A DNA stretch of 64,000 bases, from assembly GCF_022539505.1 (NCBI RefSeq), contig NC_061514.1, positions 330,877,090-330,941,089 on the forward strand, written 5' to 3'. Positions 33,610-44,967 of this stretch are shown in pieces. The notes below the pieces were generated by a model. The model was not told the DNA's origin and did no database searches. It was given only the letters and a program-made list of their open reading frames with translations. The stretch comes from Lolium rigidum. Taxonomy: Eukaryota > Streptophyta > Magnoliopsida > Poales > Poaceae. Numbering within the stretch: the stretch's first letter is position 1; each line of letters starts with the position of its first letter. Made by a program: the position numbers and the translations under genes.

Positions 33610-34959
33610 CTAGTCCTTGAGGCCGCCAAGGAGGCCCGCACAACAAACGAGATACTCCTGGAGGGTGCAAGGGCGAGCAAGAGGCAGTAGATTCAGCTCT
33701 GGTCTGTACTGCCGGTATCCCTTCAGTCCTCTGTTTTCCATCGCCATTATCCTTTCATCCTCCGTTGCGAATTGGAATGCCGGATCCACACTGTTGTCCG
33801 TCAGGTAGCGCACGCCGATGGGAGGGAAGCATACACCGGTTGCTCCCAGGTACACAGCGTTCCCTGCTAGGCACGGAAACGTCCTGGCGGACATTGAGAA
33901 GCAAGCCACCTCCCCAACGAACACTGCCCGGTGGCGGCCAATGTCCTGCACCGGCAGGATCGTCTTCCCGGCCAAGTCCACCTCGAACACCTGGATCGGG
34001 TTCCACCGGCATTTCCTTTGGTCCATCTGGCGCTTCAAGATTTTCCGGCTACCAGCGCTGAAGTTCTCGAGGCTGAAGCAGTACCGCACCATGAGCATGC
34101 CGCCGCCGTGGTTGTCGTCGTCGTCGAGAGGGACGAGGTAGGAGAACATGTTGTTGTCCATGCTCATAGGCTGGTTCATGACTACGGGCACCAGCCGAGG
34201 CTCGGGACCAAGCCTCACATGCATTATGTTCCCCTCAAGGGTCGCAAAGTAGAAGCGCCCCTGCAGAGTCGACGCGGACGAGTAGCGGTAAGATACAGGG
34301 AGGGATCTCCAGGGCTCGTCGTCCATCACCGCCCACCGCCGGTCACCGGGCTTGGCGTAGACTATGGCACGCCCACGGCCGTCAGTCATCAGGATCACGA
34401 CGGACGGCGGGGAGGTCTCGTCGGAGATGCCGGCGTAGATGACGCGCGACGCGCACACGAACAGTCCCGTCCAGACATCGTACGCGCTGCCGAGGTCCAT
34501 GGTGATGGGCGGGAGGTCGATGAGGGCCCTGGTCAGCGGGTTCAGGAGGCGCGGCGCGTGGCTCGACTTGTGGCGCAGGAGCAGGAGGCCCTCCGTGCTG
34601 GTCTCGAGGTACTGAGTGTAGAGCTCCGGGAGGTCGACGCGAGCGCAGGCGCCGGTGGAGAGGTTGAGGAAGCGGCGCCCGTCGCCGTCGGTGCGGTTGG
34701 ACAGCATGATCCAGCGGCGAGGGCGGAAGCGGATGTCGCCCTCGCGCGGCTCAGCGGTGCAGTTTCTCCACTCCTTGCACGCGGCGCGGAGGCGGATGTA
34801 CTCGGACACATCGTAGCGGAGCAGCCGGCTGGCGATGTCTTCGACGAGCACCGACGCCAGGTTGCACCAATCTCGCCTGCCTCGGCTATGCAAGGGACGA
34901 TCGCCGCCGCAGCATCGCACGGAACCGGCGGCAAGGTTATGCTGGTTTCGCTTGCTCAT
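33610..34959 (-). CDS. F-box/DUF295-type protein
   Basis: A single uninterrupted exon of 449 codons. An F-box lies at about residues 31-70 (NLASVLVEDIASRLLRYDVS, LRAACKEWRNC). It is followed by the DUF295 beta-propeller-like region with GRRFLNLSTGACARVDLPEL, SSHAPRLLNPLTRALIDLPP, IQVFEVDLAGKTILPVQDIG and AVFVGEVACFSMSARTFPCL plus GNAVYLGATGV. Such proteins are expected to act as substrate adaptors of SCF ubiquitin ligases; the target is unknown. The length and domain order are complete, with no frameshift. The start is the first Met of the frame. A LINE ends about 45 bp after the stop, so the original 3' UTR may be displaced. F-box/DUF295 genes form large, fast-evolving families in grasses, so orthology cannot be stated. 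Confidence 0.9.
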   Translation of the reverse strand: MSKRNQHNLAAGSVRCCGGDRPLHSRGRRDWCNLASVLVEDIASRLLRYDVSEYIRLRAACKEWRNCTAEPREGDIRFRPRRWIMLSNRTDGDGRRFLNLSTGACARVDLPELYTQYLETSTEGLLLLRHKSSHAPRLLNPLTRALIDLPPITMDLGSAYDVWTGLFVCASRVIYAGISDETSPPSVVILMTDGRGRAIVYAKPGDRRWAVMDDEPWRSLPVSYRYSSASTLQGRFYFATLEGNIMHVRLGPEPRLVPVVMNQPMSMDNNMFSYLVPLDDDDNHGGGMLMVRYCFSLENFSAGSRKILKRQMDQRKCRWNPIQVFEVDLAGKTILPVQDIGRHRAVFVGEVACFSMSARTFPCLAGNAVYLGATGVCFPPIGVRYLTDNSVDPAFQFATEDERIMAMENRGLKGYRQYRPELNLLPLARPCTLQEYLVCCAGLLGGLKD

Positions 34960-35640
34960 GCGTTCTGCCTAGATCTGCGTCCTTGTTTCCCAGTAATACT
35001 TTGAATCCTGGATTATGCGTGATCTTGGCGGCGGTTATCCCCTTCGAGGGTGGAGATTTTTTTCCCTGGAAGGACTCTATCAAAGTCGAGCAGATAACAA
35101 GCACGATAGATACGTGGTTGTTGTAATCCTTTGCCTCGCGATTCGAGCTGCCGAAAATCAATATATGTTTTATCATGTTGGACCAAACACGGTGATCTCG
35201 TGCATGGTAGATGCAAGAAAAGGTCTCTCTAAAGTCCAGTCTATCGAGAACAACGAAGTTAGTTCTTAGTAGAATAAGGCAACCGTTTGATTTATAGTGA
35301 TTTAAGGGTAAGACTATTTCTCAGTCAATTGAGAATTAACTTCCTTCTCAGTTAGATGATGTCATCAAATGTCAGTTGCAACTCATGTAAATCCTGTGAT
35401 TTAACTCATATCGATAGATTGACCTGCTACATACACATCGTCGTTTCATGCGAAACCTAGGCCCATTTCCGGTTTAGATTGGTCCGTTGGACCTTTTGCT
35501 TGGTGGGTTGTTTATGTTATCCTTGACTCCGCTGATTGTTTCGAAAAGATATCGCGCAAAAACTGGGGAGCCCCTATCGCCGGGAGTCAGATGAGGTGCC
35601 ACATACCCCTCGACCCAGCAGCTGTATAGTGGGCCGTGGC
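34960..35640 (-). promoter_or_regulatory. upstream flank of the F-box gene
   Basis: No coding signal. A TATA-like catatattg lies near 35162, and the remainder is unremarkable. The promoter is inferred from position only. Confidence 0.3.
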
Positions 35641-36005
35641 CCACCAGGTAAGCTTCTTTTTTACTTATTCTATTTTTTCTACTTTTATGTTTATATTTTT
35701 TGTTTTTTGTCTCAAAAAAATATTTTCGTTTTTTAAAAGCTGAAATAATTTGAAATCCAATTATTTAAAAATCATGAAGTTTTTTTAATTCTGTATTTTT
35801 TCAAAAAAAATCAAAATTTGAAAATTTGAATAGATTTTGAGATTGAACATTTTTTATAAAATTGAACATTTTTCGAAAATGAACAAATTTTCAATTTGAA
35901 CATTTTCCGAATATGAATAGTTTTTAACTTTGAATATTTAAAATTGTAAACAATTTTAAAATTTGAAATTTTTTGATTTTGAACAAAAAAGAAAAATAAA
36001 TATTA
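35641..36005. repeat. AT-rich low-complexity tract
   Basis: Repeated short phrases such as gaacatttt, gaaaatttgaa and tttttcaaa without a fixed period. 36239-36450 is a similar A-rich tract. Confidence 0.7.
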
Positions 36006-36238
36006 CCTCTGTTTCAAAGAATAAGGCATACGCGTGTTCCAAGACAAACTTTGACCATAAAAATTAAGAAACAAAATTTTGATTATATTATATGGAATTA
36101 GTATCATTGAATTCATATTGAAGATAACTTTTTAATGATACTAATTTCGTACAAACAATCTTTATCTATTTGAAGTAATTTTTGAGTAAACAAAAAGCTC
36201 GTAAAATGAGGACGTCTTATTTCTTGAAACGGCGGTAG
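36006..36238. mobile_element. Stowaway-like MITE (233 bp)
   Basis: The ends cctctgtttcaaagaataagg and cttatttcttgaaacggcggtag are inverted relative to each other. TA flanks both sides. Confidence 0.8.
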
Positions 36239-36449
36239 TAGAAAAGAAAAGGAAACAAAAAAGGTAAACATAAAAAATCCAAAATAGAAAACATAAACAT
36301 AAACAGAAAAAGAAAAAAAAATGAATAAACGAATAAACCGGAAGAAACTAGACCAAAGAAACCACACACGAACACAACAAAAACCGTGAAAAACTAGATA
36401 AGCAAGACCAAAACAAAAACGGCAGCATAGAAAAAGAAAAAACCGCCAG

Positions 36450-36749
36450 ACCCAATTAGTTGGGCTGACCCATCTAAATCCACGTGTGTGGACGGGGCTT
36501 AATACACCCTGCTAATGGGTGGGAAATAGGGTTTGCCCAAAAACCGAAGTAAGGTGCAACTATGCACTTCCAATGTTTTTCTTGCATCCATGCTCTTGCT
36601 TTCAACTATGGAAGGAATGACACATGGGAGGGTTATTTCTTCCTTCTCATTGGTGTCTCCATCTAAATAAAAGTAAAATATGCAGGTGAAGAAAATTATT
36701 TACTTGCGAACCGATCTTTAACAATAAAATCTCAATTGGGGAGTGGTGT
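36450..36749. other. intergenic sequence
   Basis: No gene or repeat recognised. Confidence 0.4.
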
Positions 36750-37119
36750 TTTGGAACTTGGGAGCATATCCTCCTCTATTTTGAAATTCATCTTACAGAT
36801 ATTTTGAATTTCAAAAAAATTGAAACGAAAAATTCGCACGTAAATCTTCACGTGCTACGCGCTCATAAATTTTTTTCATAAAAAATGGACTTGTCATGTG
36901 ACATGTGTAAAAAAGACAAAACTCTGTGCTAAAAATAATGTTTTTTACAAGATAAATTTTCTCTTTCTTACATAGACCACAAAAAATATTGTTTTTCGTG
37001 AAACTTGAGGAATGCGCATATATTATGAAGATGTACATGTAGAATTTTTTGTCAAAATTTTTCGACAACTCGAGATATAATTTTTTGGTATATGGAGCAT
37101 ACGCACCGAGGAGCATACA
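36750..37119. mobile_element. MITE-like element, truncated at the junction with element B
   Basis: It starts with gggagcatatcctcc and ends ggagcatacgc-accgaggagcatacac. The interior is related to 24530-24725 and 29084-29270 (aagacaaa, acatgtagaatttttt). It directly abuts the broken left LTR of element B. Confidence 0.5.
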
Positions 37120-38615
37120 CTAGTTTTATGACAATATCTACATGTTTTATCCATACTTTATATCGTTTTGATGCATTTTCCGGAACTAACCTATTAACAA
37201 GATGCCGAAGTGCTAGTTCCTGTTTTCTGCTATTTTTGGTTCCAGAAAGGCTGTTCGGGCAATATTCTCGGAATTCGACGAAGCAAAAGCCCAAGGCCTT
37301 ATTTTCCCCGGAATGTTCCAGAACACCGAAGGAGAGCCGGAGGGGGGCCAAGAGGGACCCACACCATAGGGGGCGCGGGTCCCACCCTGGCCGCACCGCC
37401 ATGTGGTGAGGGAGCCCTGTTGCCTCTCCGACTCCGCCTCTTCGCCTATAAAACCCCTCGTGACCTAAAAACCCGACACCAATTGACGAAACTCCAGAAA
37501 GACTCCAGGGACGCCGCCGCCATCGCGAAACTCCGTTTCGGGGGACGAAAGTCTCCGTTCCGGCACGCCGCCGGGACGGGAATTGCCCCGGAGTCATCTC
37601 CATCGACACCACCTCCATCTTCATCGCCATCGCTGTCTCCCATGATGAGGAGGGAGTAGTTTCCCGAGGTCGAGGGCTCTACCGGTAGCTATGTGGTTCA
37701 TCTCTCTCTCCCATGGTGTGATCTTTATGAATATGTAGATGTTACTCTTATCTATTATGCACTCTAGAGGTTACTTTAAATATGAACTCCGGATGTTGTG
37801 GAGCTTGTTTACTCCGGCTTGAGGGAGCTCTTGTAGCCCTACACAATGAATGGTGTTTGTCATCCAACAAGAGAGTGTTTGAGAGTAGTACTTATTTGTT
37901 CATCTATGTGATCATAGGCTTTGCAATCTAGATGTCATATGCTATTCAAGTGCTTAATTATGTGAACTTTGGAGTTACTCGTGACCTCGGTGTAATGGTG
38001 ACGAGTGTGTGCGCCGTGTGTAACTCCCTTATGAATTGTGGTGTGTTAGTACCTCCTATGAATGCTCACGGTGACGGTGTGGGGTGTTTATTAGTACTTG
38101 GGAATACGCCTTTGAGGTGTGCTTTTGCACACTTGCCCAATGAATTTGAGTTCTTTATCCAATAAGAGAGTAGTATGATGAAGTGCTTATATTTATATTC
38201 AATTATGATTGCAATGTTGAGAGTGTCCACTAGTGAAAGTATGATCCCTAGGCCTTGTTTCTAAGCATTGAAACACCGTTTCCAACAAGTTCTGCTACAT
38301 GTTCGCTTGCTGCCATTTTTATTTCAGATTGCAATTACTACTTACAATCATCCATATTACTTGTATTTCACTATCTCTTCGCCGAAATAGTGCACCTATA
38401 CATCTGACAAGTGTATTAGGTGTGTTCGGGACACAAGAGACTTCTTGTATCTTAATTGCAGGGTTGCTTGAGAGGGATATCTTTGACCTCTACCTCCCTG
38501 AGTTCGATAAACCTTGGGTGATTCACTTAAGGGAAACTTGTCTGCTGTTCTACAAACCTCTGCTCTTGGAGGCCCAACACTCGTCTACGAGGAATAGAAG
38601 CGTGCGTAGACATCA
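37120..38615 (+). repeat. 5' LTR of element B, first 41 bp missing
   Basis: It matches 45009-46492 plus 53762-53773 with few differences. It ends AAGCGTGCGTAGACATCA. Confidence 0.92.
37447..37453 (+). promoter_or_regulatory. TATA box in the element B LTR
   Basis: TATAAAA within ttcgcctataaaacccc. The same motif is at 45337-45343 in the right LTR. Element C has tataaga at the equivalent place. Confidence 0.6.
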
Positions 38616-38625
38616 AGCTATTTCC

Positions 38626-38642
38626 TGGCGCCATTGCCGGGG
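38626..38642 (+). promoter_or_regulatory. primer binding site of element B
   Basis: TGGCGCCATTGCCGGGG, 10 bases after the LTR, is complementary to tRNA-Asp with one mismatch and identical to the site in element A. Confidence 0.8.
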
Positions 38643-38789
38643 AGGTAAGGTAAAAGGTATTCACATCCTCCGACTACTAAGCTATTTCCTAGCATTGTTG
38701 TCGGTGTGTGAGTGCTCGAAGCTATTTCCTTTAGATCCTGCAATTGCATCTTTTTGTTTCTTGTTTTTATTTTTCACTAGTTAGGCATA

Positions 38790-41700
38790 ATGGAAAACAA
38801 CAGTGAGCTTTTTAATCTATTTCCTGAGTTAAGACATGAATTGTTTGATGCGAAAATTAAAAAACCTATGGAACCTTAATTGCATGCTAGTAGCAATGTT
38901 ATTAGTATGAACGCAATTACTGCTAATGCTATCGAGAAGTCTAAGCTTGGAGAAGCTAGTTTTTATGATCTTTTTAGCTTCCCATCTTTAGGGGAGAAAA
39001 TTTGCTCTGATAATATTTTATCTCTCGTATGCGATAACTCTAATAATGCTTGTGATATTTTAAATCCACCTACTGAAAGTTTTCCTTTCAAGATACCCAT
39101 GAAAATTATTGAACTTGTTGTGGATAACCGCTATGAAGGGGATGGAACTGTTCATCCTGGAGATCATTTACTGTTTCTACATGAATTATGCGGGTTATTC
39201 AAGTGTGCAGGTATTTCTATGGATGAAGTTAGGAAGAAATTATTCTTTATGTCGTTGTCTGGTAAAGCAGCGCATTGGTATAAACTGCTGGAGGATGGGC
39301 ATTCTCTTGATTGGAAGGATATTGTGCCTCTATTTTATTCTAAATTCTATCCTCCAAGTGAAATTCACAAAGACCGAAACCGCATATATAATTTCTGGCC
39401 TCATGATGGAGAGAGTATTGCCCAACCATGGGAGAGATTGAAGTCTTTAATGCTCAAATGCCCCATTCATGAGCTTCCTGGTAATATCATCATTGATAAT
39501 TTCTATGCAAGACTTTCTTTTCAAGATAAAACCTTGCTGAATACTGCTTGTTCTGGATCATTCACACACAATAAAGAAGAGTTTAAATGGGACATTCTTG
39601 ATCGGATTCAGGAGAATACTGAAGGATGGGAGAACGACAAAGTTAGAGAGTCAGGTATAAATTATGATTATGAATGCATTGAAACTTTTATGGATACTGA
39701 TAAATTTCGAAATATGAGTGCTACTTATGGTCTTGACTCTAAAGTTGTTGCAAATCTTTATAAAGCTTTTGCCTCTCATTTTGAATTGCCTAGGGAGAAT
39801 TTTGATAAGTATCATGAACCTTTTAAAGACACTTGCATGAAGGATGAAACTGTTATTAATGATTGCAATGAACATGTTCAAACTTCTGAAAATGCTATTT
39901 CCTATAAGCATGTTAATTTTTGTGGAGTTCATAGACCTAGTGAAAAGAATAAAAATGAAGAAGAATATTGTATCCATCACAGGAATGAAAAAACTAGAAA
40001 GTGGTCTAGGGCTCTAGATGATCTTGGTGAAAAAGTTTGTGCCCTCTATCCTTTTATTTGTGAACTTTGCCATAGAGTGGGTTATTTTAATTTTCAATGC
40101 TCCTCCAATGATAATTCGAACCCCATGAGTGCTGCAAATTTGTATTGTGATGATGAAATCACTCCTAATCAGCATGATGAACTTACATTATTTTTGGTGT
40201 GTGAAGAGTTATTGAGAAAAACTTCTTTGGTGGATGATGCGTGCAGTCGACACGTCCGTTGGGAACCCCAAGAGGAAGGTGTGATGCGTACAGTAGCAAG
40301 TTTTCCCTCAGAAAGAAACCAAGGTTTATCGAACCAGTAGGAGCCAAGAAGCACGTTGAAGGTTGTTGGTGGCGGAGTGTAGTGCGGCGCAACACCAGGG
40401 ATTCCGGCCCCAACGTGGAACCTGCACAACACAATCACAGAACTTTGCCCCAACGTAACAGTGAGGTTGTCAATCTCACCGGCTTGCTGTAAACAAAGGA
40501 TTAAACGTATTGTATGGAAGATGATGATTGTTTGCGAAGAACAGTAAAGAACAATTGCAGTAGATTGTATTTCAGATGTAAAGAATAGGACCGGGGTCCA
40601 CAGTTCACTAGTGGTGTCTCTCCCATAAGATAGCAGATGTTGGGTGAACAAATTACGGTTGGGCAATTGACAAATAAAGAAGGCATAACAATGCACATAC
40701 ATATATCATGATGAGTACTATGAGATTTAATCGGGGCATTACGACAAAGTACATAGACCGCTATCCGAGCATGCATCTATGCCTAAAAAGTCCACCTTCG
40801 AGGTTATCATCCGAACCCCTTCGGTATTAAGTTGTAAACAACGAGACAATTGCATTAAGTATGGTGCGTAATGTAATCAACACAAATATCCTTAGACAAA
40901 GCATCGATGTTTTATCCCTAGTGGCAACTGAGCACATCCACAACCTTAGAACTTTCTCATCATCGTCCCGCAGTTTAATGGAGGCATGAACCCACTATCG
41001 AGCATAAATACCCCCTCTTGGAGTCACAAGTATCAACTTGGCCGAGCCTCTACTAGCAACGGAGAGCATGCAAGAACATAAATAACATATATGATAGATT
41101 GATAATCAACTTGACATAGTATTCAATATTCATCGGATCCCAACAAACACAACATGAAGGATTACAAATAGATGATCTTGATCATGATAGGCAGCTCACA
41201 AGATCTAACATGATAGCACAATGAGGAGAAGACAACCATCTAGCTACTTGCTATGGACCCATAGTCCGGGGGTGGACTACTCACACATCGATCCGGAGGC
41301 GATCATGGCGATGAAGAGACCTCCGGGAGATGATTCCCCTCTCCAGCAGGGTGCCGGAGGCGATCTCCTGAATCCCCCGAGATGGGATTGGCGGCGGCGG
41401 CGTCTCTGTATGGTTTTCCGTATCGTGGCTCTCGGTACTGGGGGTTTTGCGACGAAGACTTTAAGTAGGCGGAAGGGCAGGTCAAGGGGCGTCACGAGGG
41501 GCCCACACAACAGGCCGGCGCGGCCGGGGGCTTGGGCCGCGCCGCCCTAGTGTGTCGCCACCTCGTGGCCCCACTTCGTTTCCTCTTCGGACTTCGGAAG
41601 CTTCGTGAAAAATAGGCCCTCGGGCGTTGATTTCGTCCAATTCCGAGAATATTTCCTTACTAGGATTTCTGAAACCAAAAACAGCAGAAAACAGCAACTG

Positions 41701-42198
41701 GCTCTTCGGCATCTCGTCAATAGGTTAGTGCCGGAAAATGCATAAATATGACATATAATGTGTATAAAACATGTGAGTATCATCAATAAAGTAGCATGGA
41801 ACATAAGAAATTATAGATACGTTTGGGACGTATCAGTGGATATGAGTGATCTTGATATTAATAGTGTCCTGCATGGGTGTCTTTCTTATTGCATTGATAA
41901 TTGCCATACAAATACTTACATACAAAATATTTTAGAAGATGACACTTTGCCAAAATATGATAGGACCGTTGTGTGTTTTGAACTTATTAATGAAAAGGAG
42001 GAATCCTCCCAAGTTTCTTCCATTGTTTCTGGAAATAAATCAGGTTATGTGGAGAAGCCTCCCCTCAAGCCTCTTCCTCCTAAAGAAGGGAACGAGGAGA
42101 AGGAAAAGAAGAAGAAGAAGAAGAAGAAGAGGGGGAATAAAAAGAAAGAGGTAACGGCATATCCCCGCGTGTATGAGATAACGATAGGTAGCCAGTAA
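38790..42198 (+). pseudogene. Gypsy-type gag of element B, interrupted by a solo LTR
   Basis: A start at 38790 is followed by an in-frame TAA at 38877-38879, where element C has TAT. The frame then runs from 38880 to 40234 and, after the solo LTR and its duplication, from 41836 to 42198 in the same register. It contains the Retrotrans_gag domain (PF03732): MSLSGKAAHWYKLLEDG, FYSKFYPPSEIHKDRNRIYN, HDGESIAQPWERLKSLMLKC and NTACSGSF. A CxxC-H-C-like knuckle, CELCHRVGYFNFQC, lies near 40065. The end is Lys-rich (about 42100-42140). Apart from the nonsense codon and the LTR it is open. Confidence 0.8.
40235..41835 (-). mobile_element. solo LTR inserted in gag of element B
   Basis: It is a 1,601-bp LTR in reverse orientation: on the minus strand it starts TGATACGTCCCAAACGTATC and ends CAGTCGACTG-like...GCACGCATCA. 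It is flanked by the exact duplication GTGGA (40230-40234 and 41836-41840). It is related to the LTR of element A (shared gggaaccccaaga/ttggggttgccc, cttcgtttcc and gccccacttcg blocks). No internal region remains, as expected after recombination between two LTRs. Confidence 0.92.
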
Positions 42199-42253
42199 GT
42201 ATGTTGCTCCTAATGATTATTATGATAATGAATCTGAGTACAATGATCTTCCT

Positions 42254-43063
42254 ATGCCCTTTACCTATATTAGTGATTATGATTTAGAAGAGCACACTAC
42301 TTTTGATATTGAAAATATCCGGGAAACTAATTCTGAAAATGAGAATGTTAATAACTGCCATGGTATTAATACTATCCATGTTTCTTCCCATGACGATATA
42401 GAAAGCTCTAAGCTTGGGGAAGCTTGTTTTGATGAGCATGATATTTTTAGTCCCCCAAGCATGGAGGAGAAAATTTACTTTGATGATATTTTACCTCCTA
42501 TATATGATGATTACAATGATGACTATCATATTTCCAGTCCACCTACTATTGAGGAGAAAATTAATTATGACTACAATATGCCTCCTATATATGATGATTA
42601 TGGTGATGAGAATAATAATGATAGCTATTTTATTGAATTTTCTCCCACTACAATTAATAGTAAAGACTATGCTTATGTGGAGAGTAATAATTTTATGCAT
42701 GTAGCTCATGATAAGAATGTTTCATGTGATAGTTACATTGTTGAATTTGTTCATGATGTTACTGAAAGTTATTATGAGAGAGGGAAACATGGTTATATGC
42801 ATCTTAATAATATTAAGTTTCCCCTCTATATGTTGAGAATCTTGAAGTTGCGCATGTGTTGCCTTTCTATGCTTATTGCATTATGCCTATATGACTTGTT
42901 TATTTACAAGATTCCTTTTCATAGGAAGTGGGTTAGACTTAAAAGTGTTTCTTATTTGCTTTTGATGCTCTGTTTTGCTTCAACTCTTATTTCTTGTGAG
43001 TGCATCATTAAAATTACTGAGCCCATCTTAATGGCTATAAAGAAAGCACTTCTTGGGAGATAA
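42254..43063 (+). pseudogene. second coding block of element B (acidic, unknown domain)
   Basis: Open for 269 codons from the first Met, and open further upstream to about 42195, one frame away from gag. It is therefore probably the gag C-terminal extension separated by a one-base shift near 42190. It has repeated acidic phrases (EEKIYFDDILPPIYDDY, EEKINYDYNMPPIYDDY), then DSYIVEFVHDVTESYYERG, and ends with a hydrophobic segment around DLFIYKIPFHRKWVRLK. The function is unknown. The same block is the only coding part kept in element C. Confidence 0.65.
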
Positions 43064-44967
43064 CCCATTTTTTTATTTTGCTACTGTACGCAACTTTTAT
43101 TCAATTTGAGCTTTTTCATCTGAGCAAGTTAAGTGCCTCTAAAAAATTCGTCTTTACGGACTGTTCTGTTTTGACAGATTCTGCCTTTTATTTCGCATTG
43201 CCTCTTTTGCTATGTTGAATGGATTTCTTTGTTCCATTAACTTCCAGTAGCTTTGTGCAATGTCCAGAAGTGTTAAAAATGATTGTGTCACCTCTGAATA
43301 TGTGAATTTTTGATTATGCACTAACCCTCTAATGAGTTTGTTTTGAGTTTGGTGTGGAGGAAGTTTTCAAGGGTCAAGAGAGGAGGATGATACAATATGA
43401 TCAAGAAGAGTGAAAAGTCTAAGCTTGGAGATGCCCCTGTGGTTCATCCCTGCATATTTCAAGAAGACTCAAGCATCTAAGCTTGGGGATGCCCAAGGCA
43501 TCCCCTTCTTCATCGACAACTTATCAGGTCACCTCTAGTGAAACTATATTTTTATTCCGTCACATCTTATGTGCTTTACTTGAAGCGTCTGTATGTTTTT
43601 ATTTTTGTTTTTGTTTGAATAAAATCGGATCCTAGCATTCTTTGTTTGGGAGAGAGACACGCTCCGCTCGTTCATATGAACACTAGTGTTCTTAGCTTTA
43701 CTTTTAATGTTCATGGCGAAGGATGAAACTGCTTCGTCCATTATTATTTGGTTGGAAACAGAAAATGCTTCATGTGGTAATTGGTATATTGTCTTGAATA
43801 ATTTGATACTTGGCAATTGTTGTGCTCAAATAGATCATGTTTAAGCTCTTGCATCATGTACTTTGCACCTATTAATGAAGAACTACCATAGAGCTTGTTG
43901 AAATTTGGTTTGCATGATTGGTCTCTCTAAAGTCTAGATATTTTCCGGTGAAGTGTTTGAACAACAAGGAAAACGAGTGTAGAGTCTTATAATGCTTGCA
44001 ATATGTTCTTATGTAAGTTTTGTCTGTACCGGTTCATACTTGTGTTTGCTTCAAACAACCTTGCTAGCCAAAGCCTTGTACTGAGAGGGAATACTTCTCG
44101 TGCATCCAAATCCTTGAGCCAAAAACTATGCCATTTGTGTCCACCATACCTACCTACTATGTGGTATTTCTCTGCCATTCCAAAGTAAATTTATCAAAAA
44201 CGAGAAATCAAATGCGATCTATCTCCTTGGACCTTTGTACATGCGACATAGAGGTACCCCTTTGTGACACTTGGTTGAAACATATGTTATGCAATGATAA
44301 TCCATGTAAATCCAAGCTAATTAGGACAAGGTGCGAGCACTATTGGTATTCTATGCATGAGGCTTGCAACTTATAGGATGTCTTATGCATAACACATATG
44401 AATTATTACTACCGTTGACAAAATTGTTTCTATCTTTTCAAAATAAAAGCTCTAGCACAAAAATAGTAATCCATGCTTCCCTCTGCGAAGGGCCTTTCTT
44501 TTACTTTATATTGAGTCAGTTTACCTACTTCTTCTATCTTAGAAGCAAACACTTGTGTCAACTGTGTGCATTGATTCCTACATACTTTCTTATTTGCATT
44601 CATCATATTACTTTGTGTTGACAATTATCCATGAGATAAACATGTTGAAGTTGAAAGCAAGCTCGCTGAAACTTATATCTTCCTTTGTGTTGCTTCAAAA
44701 CTTTCTACTAAGAATTTATTGCTTTATGAGTTAACTCCTATGCAAGTCTTATTGATGCTTGTCTTGAAAGTACTATTCATGAAAAGTCTTTGCTATATGA
44801 TCAGTTGTTTAGTCATTATCTTTACCATTGCTTTGAATCACTTCATTCATCTCATATGCTTTACAATAGTATTGATCAAGATTATGATAGTAGCATGTCA
44901 CTCCAGAAATTATCCTTGTTATCGTTTAACTACTTGAGGGCGAGTAGGAACTAAGCTTGGGGATGCT
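43064..44967 (+). other. conserved non-coding 3' domain of element B
   Basis: Aligned by eye with 8007-10618 and 49271-51880. It contains the paired aagcttgg-gatgc motifs (43419 and 43477), the perfect hairpin 43485-43505, and the polypurine-type end ctaagcttggggatgc (44951-44966) just before the right LTR. Confidence 0.75.

Noticed and set aside
33931..35004. 357-codon plus-strand ORF opposite the F-box gene
   Set aside because: It is the antisense of a GC-rich real gene; the composition (Val/Arg/Gly/Ala) has no domain, and the minus frame has recognisable F-box/DUF295 motifs.
41547..41804. ORF fragments with FSGTNLLTRCR and similar, also at 5588, 10743, 37210, 45099, 46616 and 52004
   Set aside because: All lie at the same position of related LTRs (start of the U3/leader), so they are repeat sequence, not a gene family.
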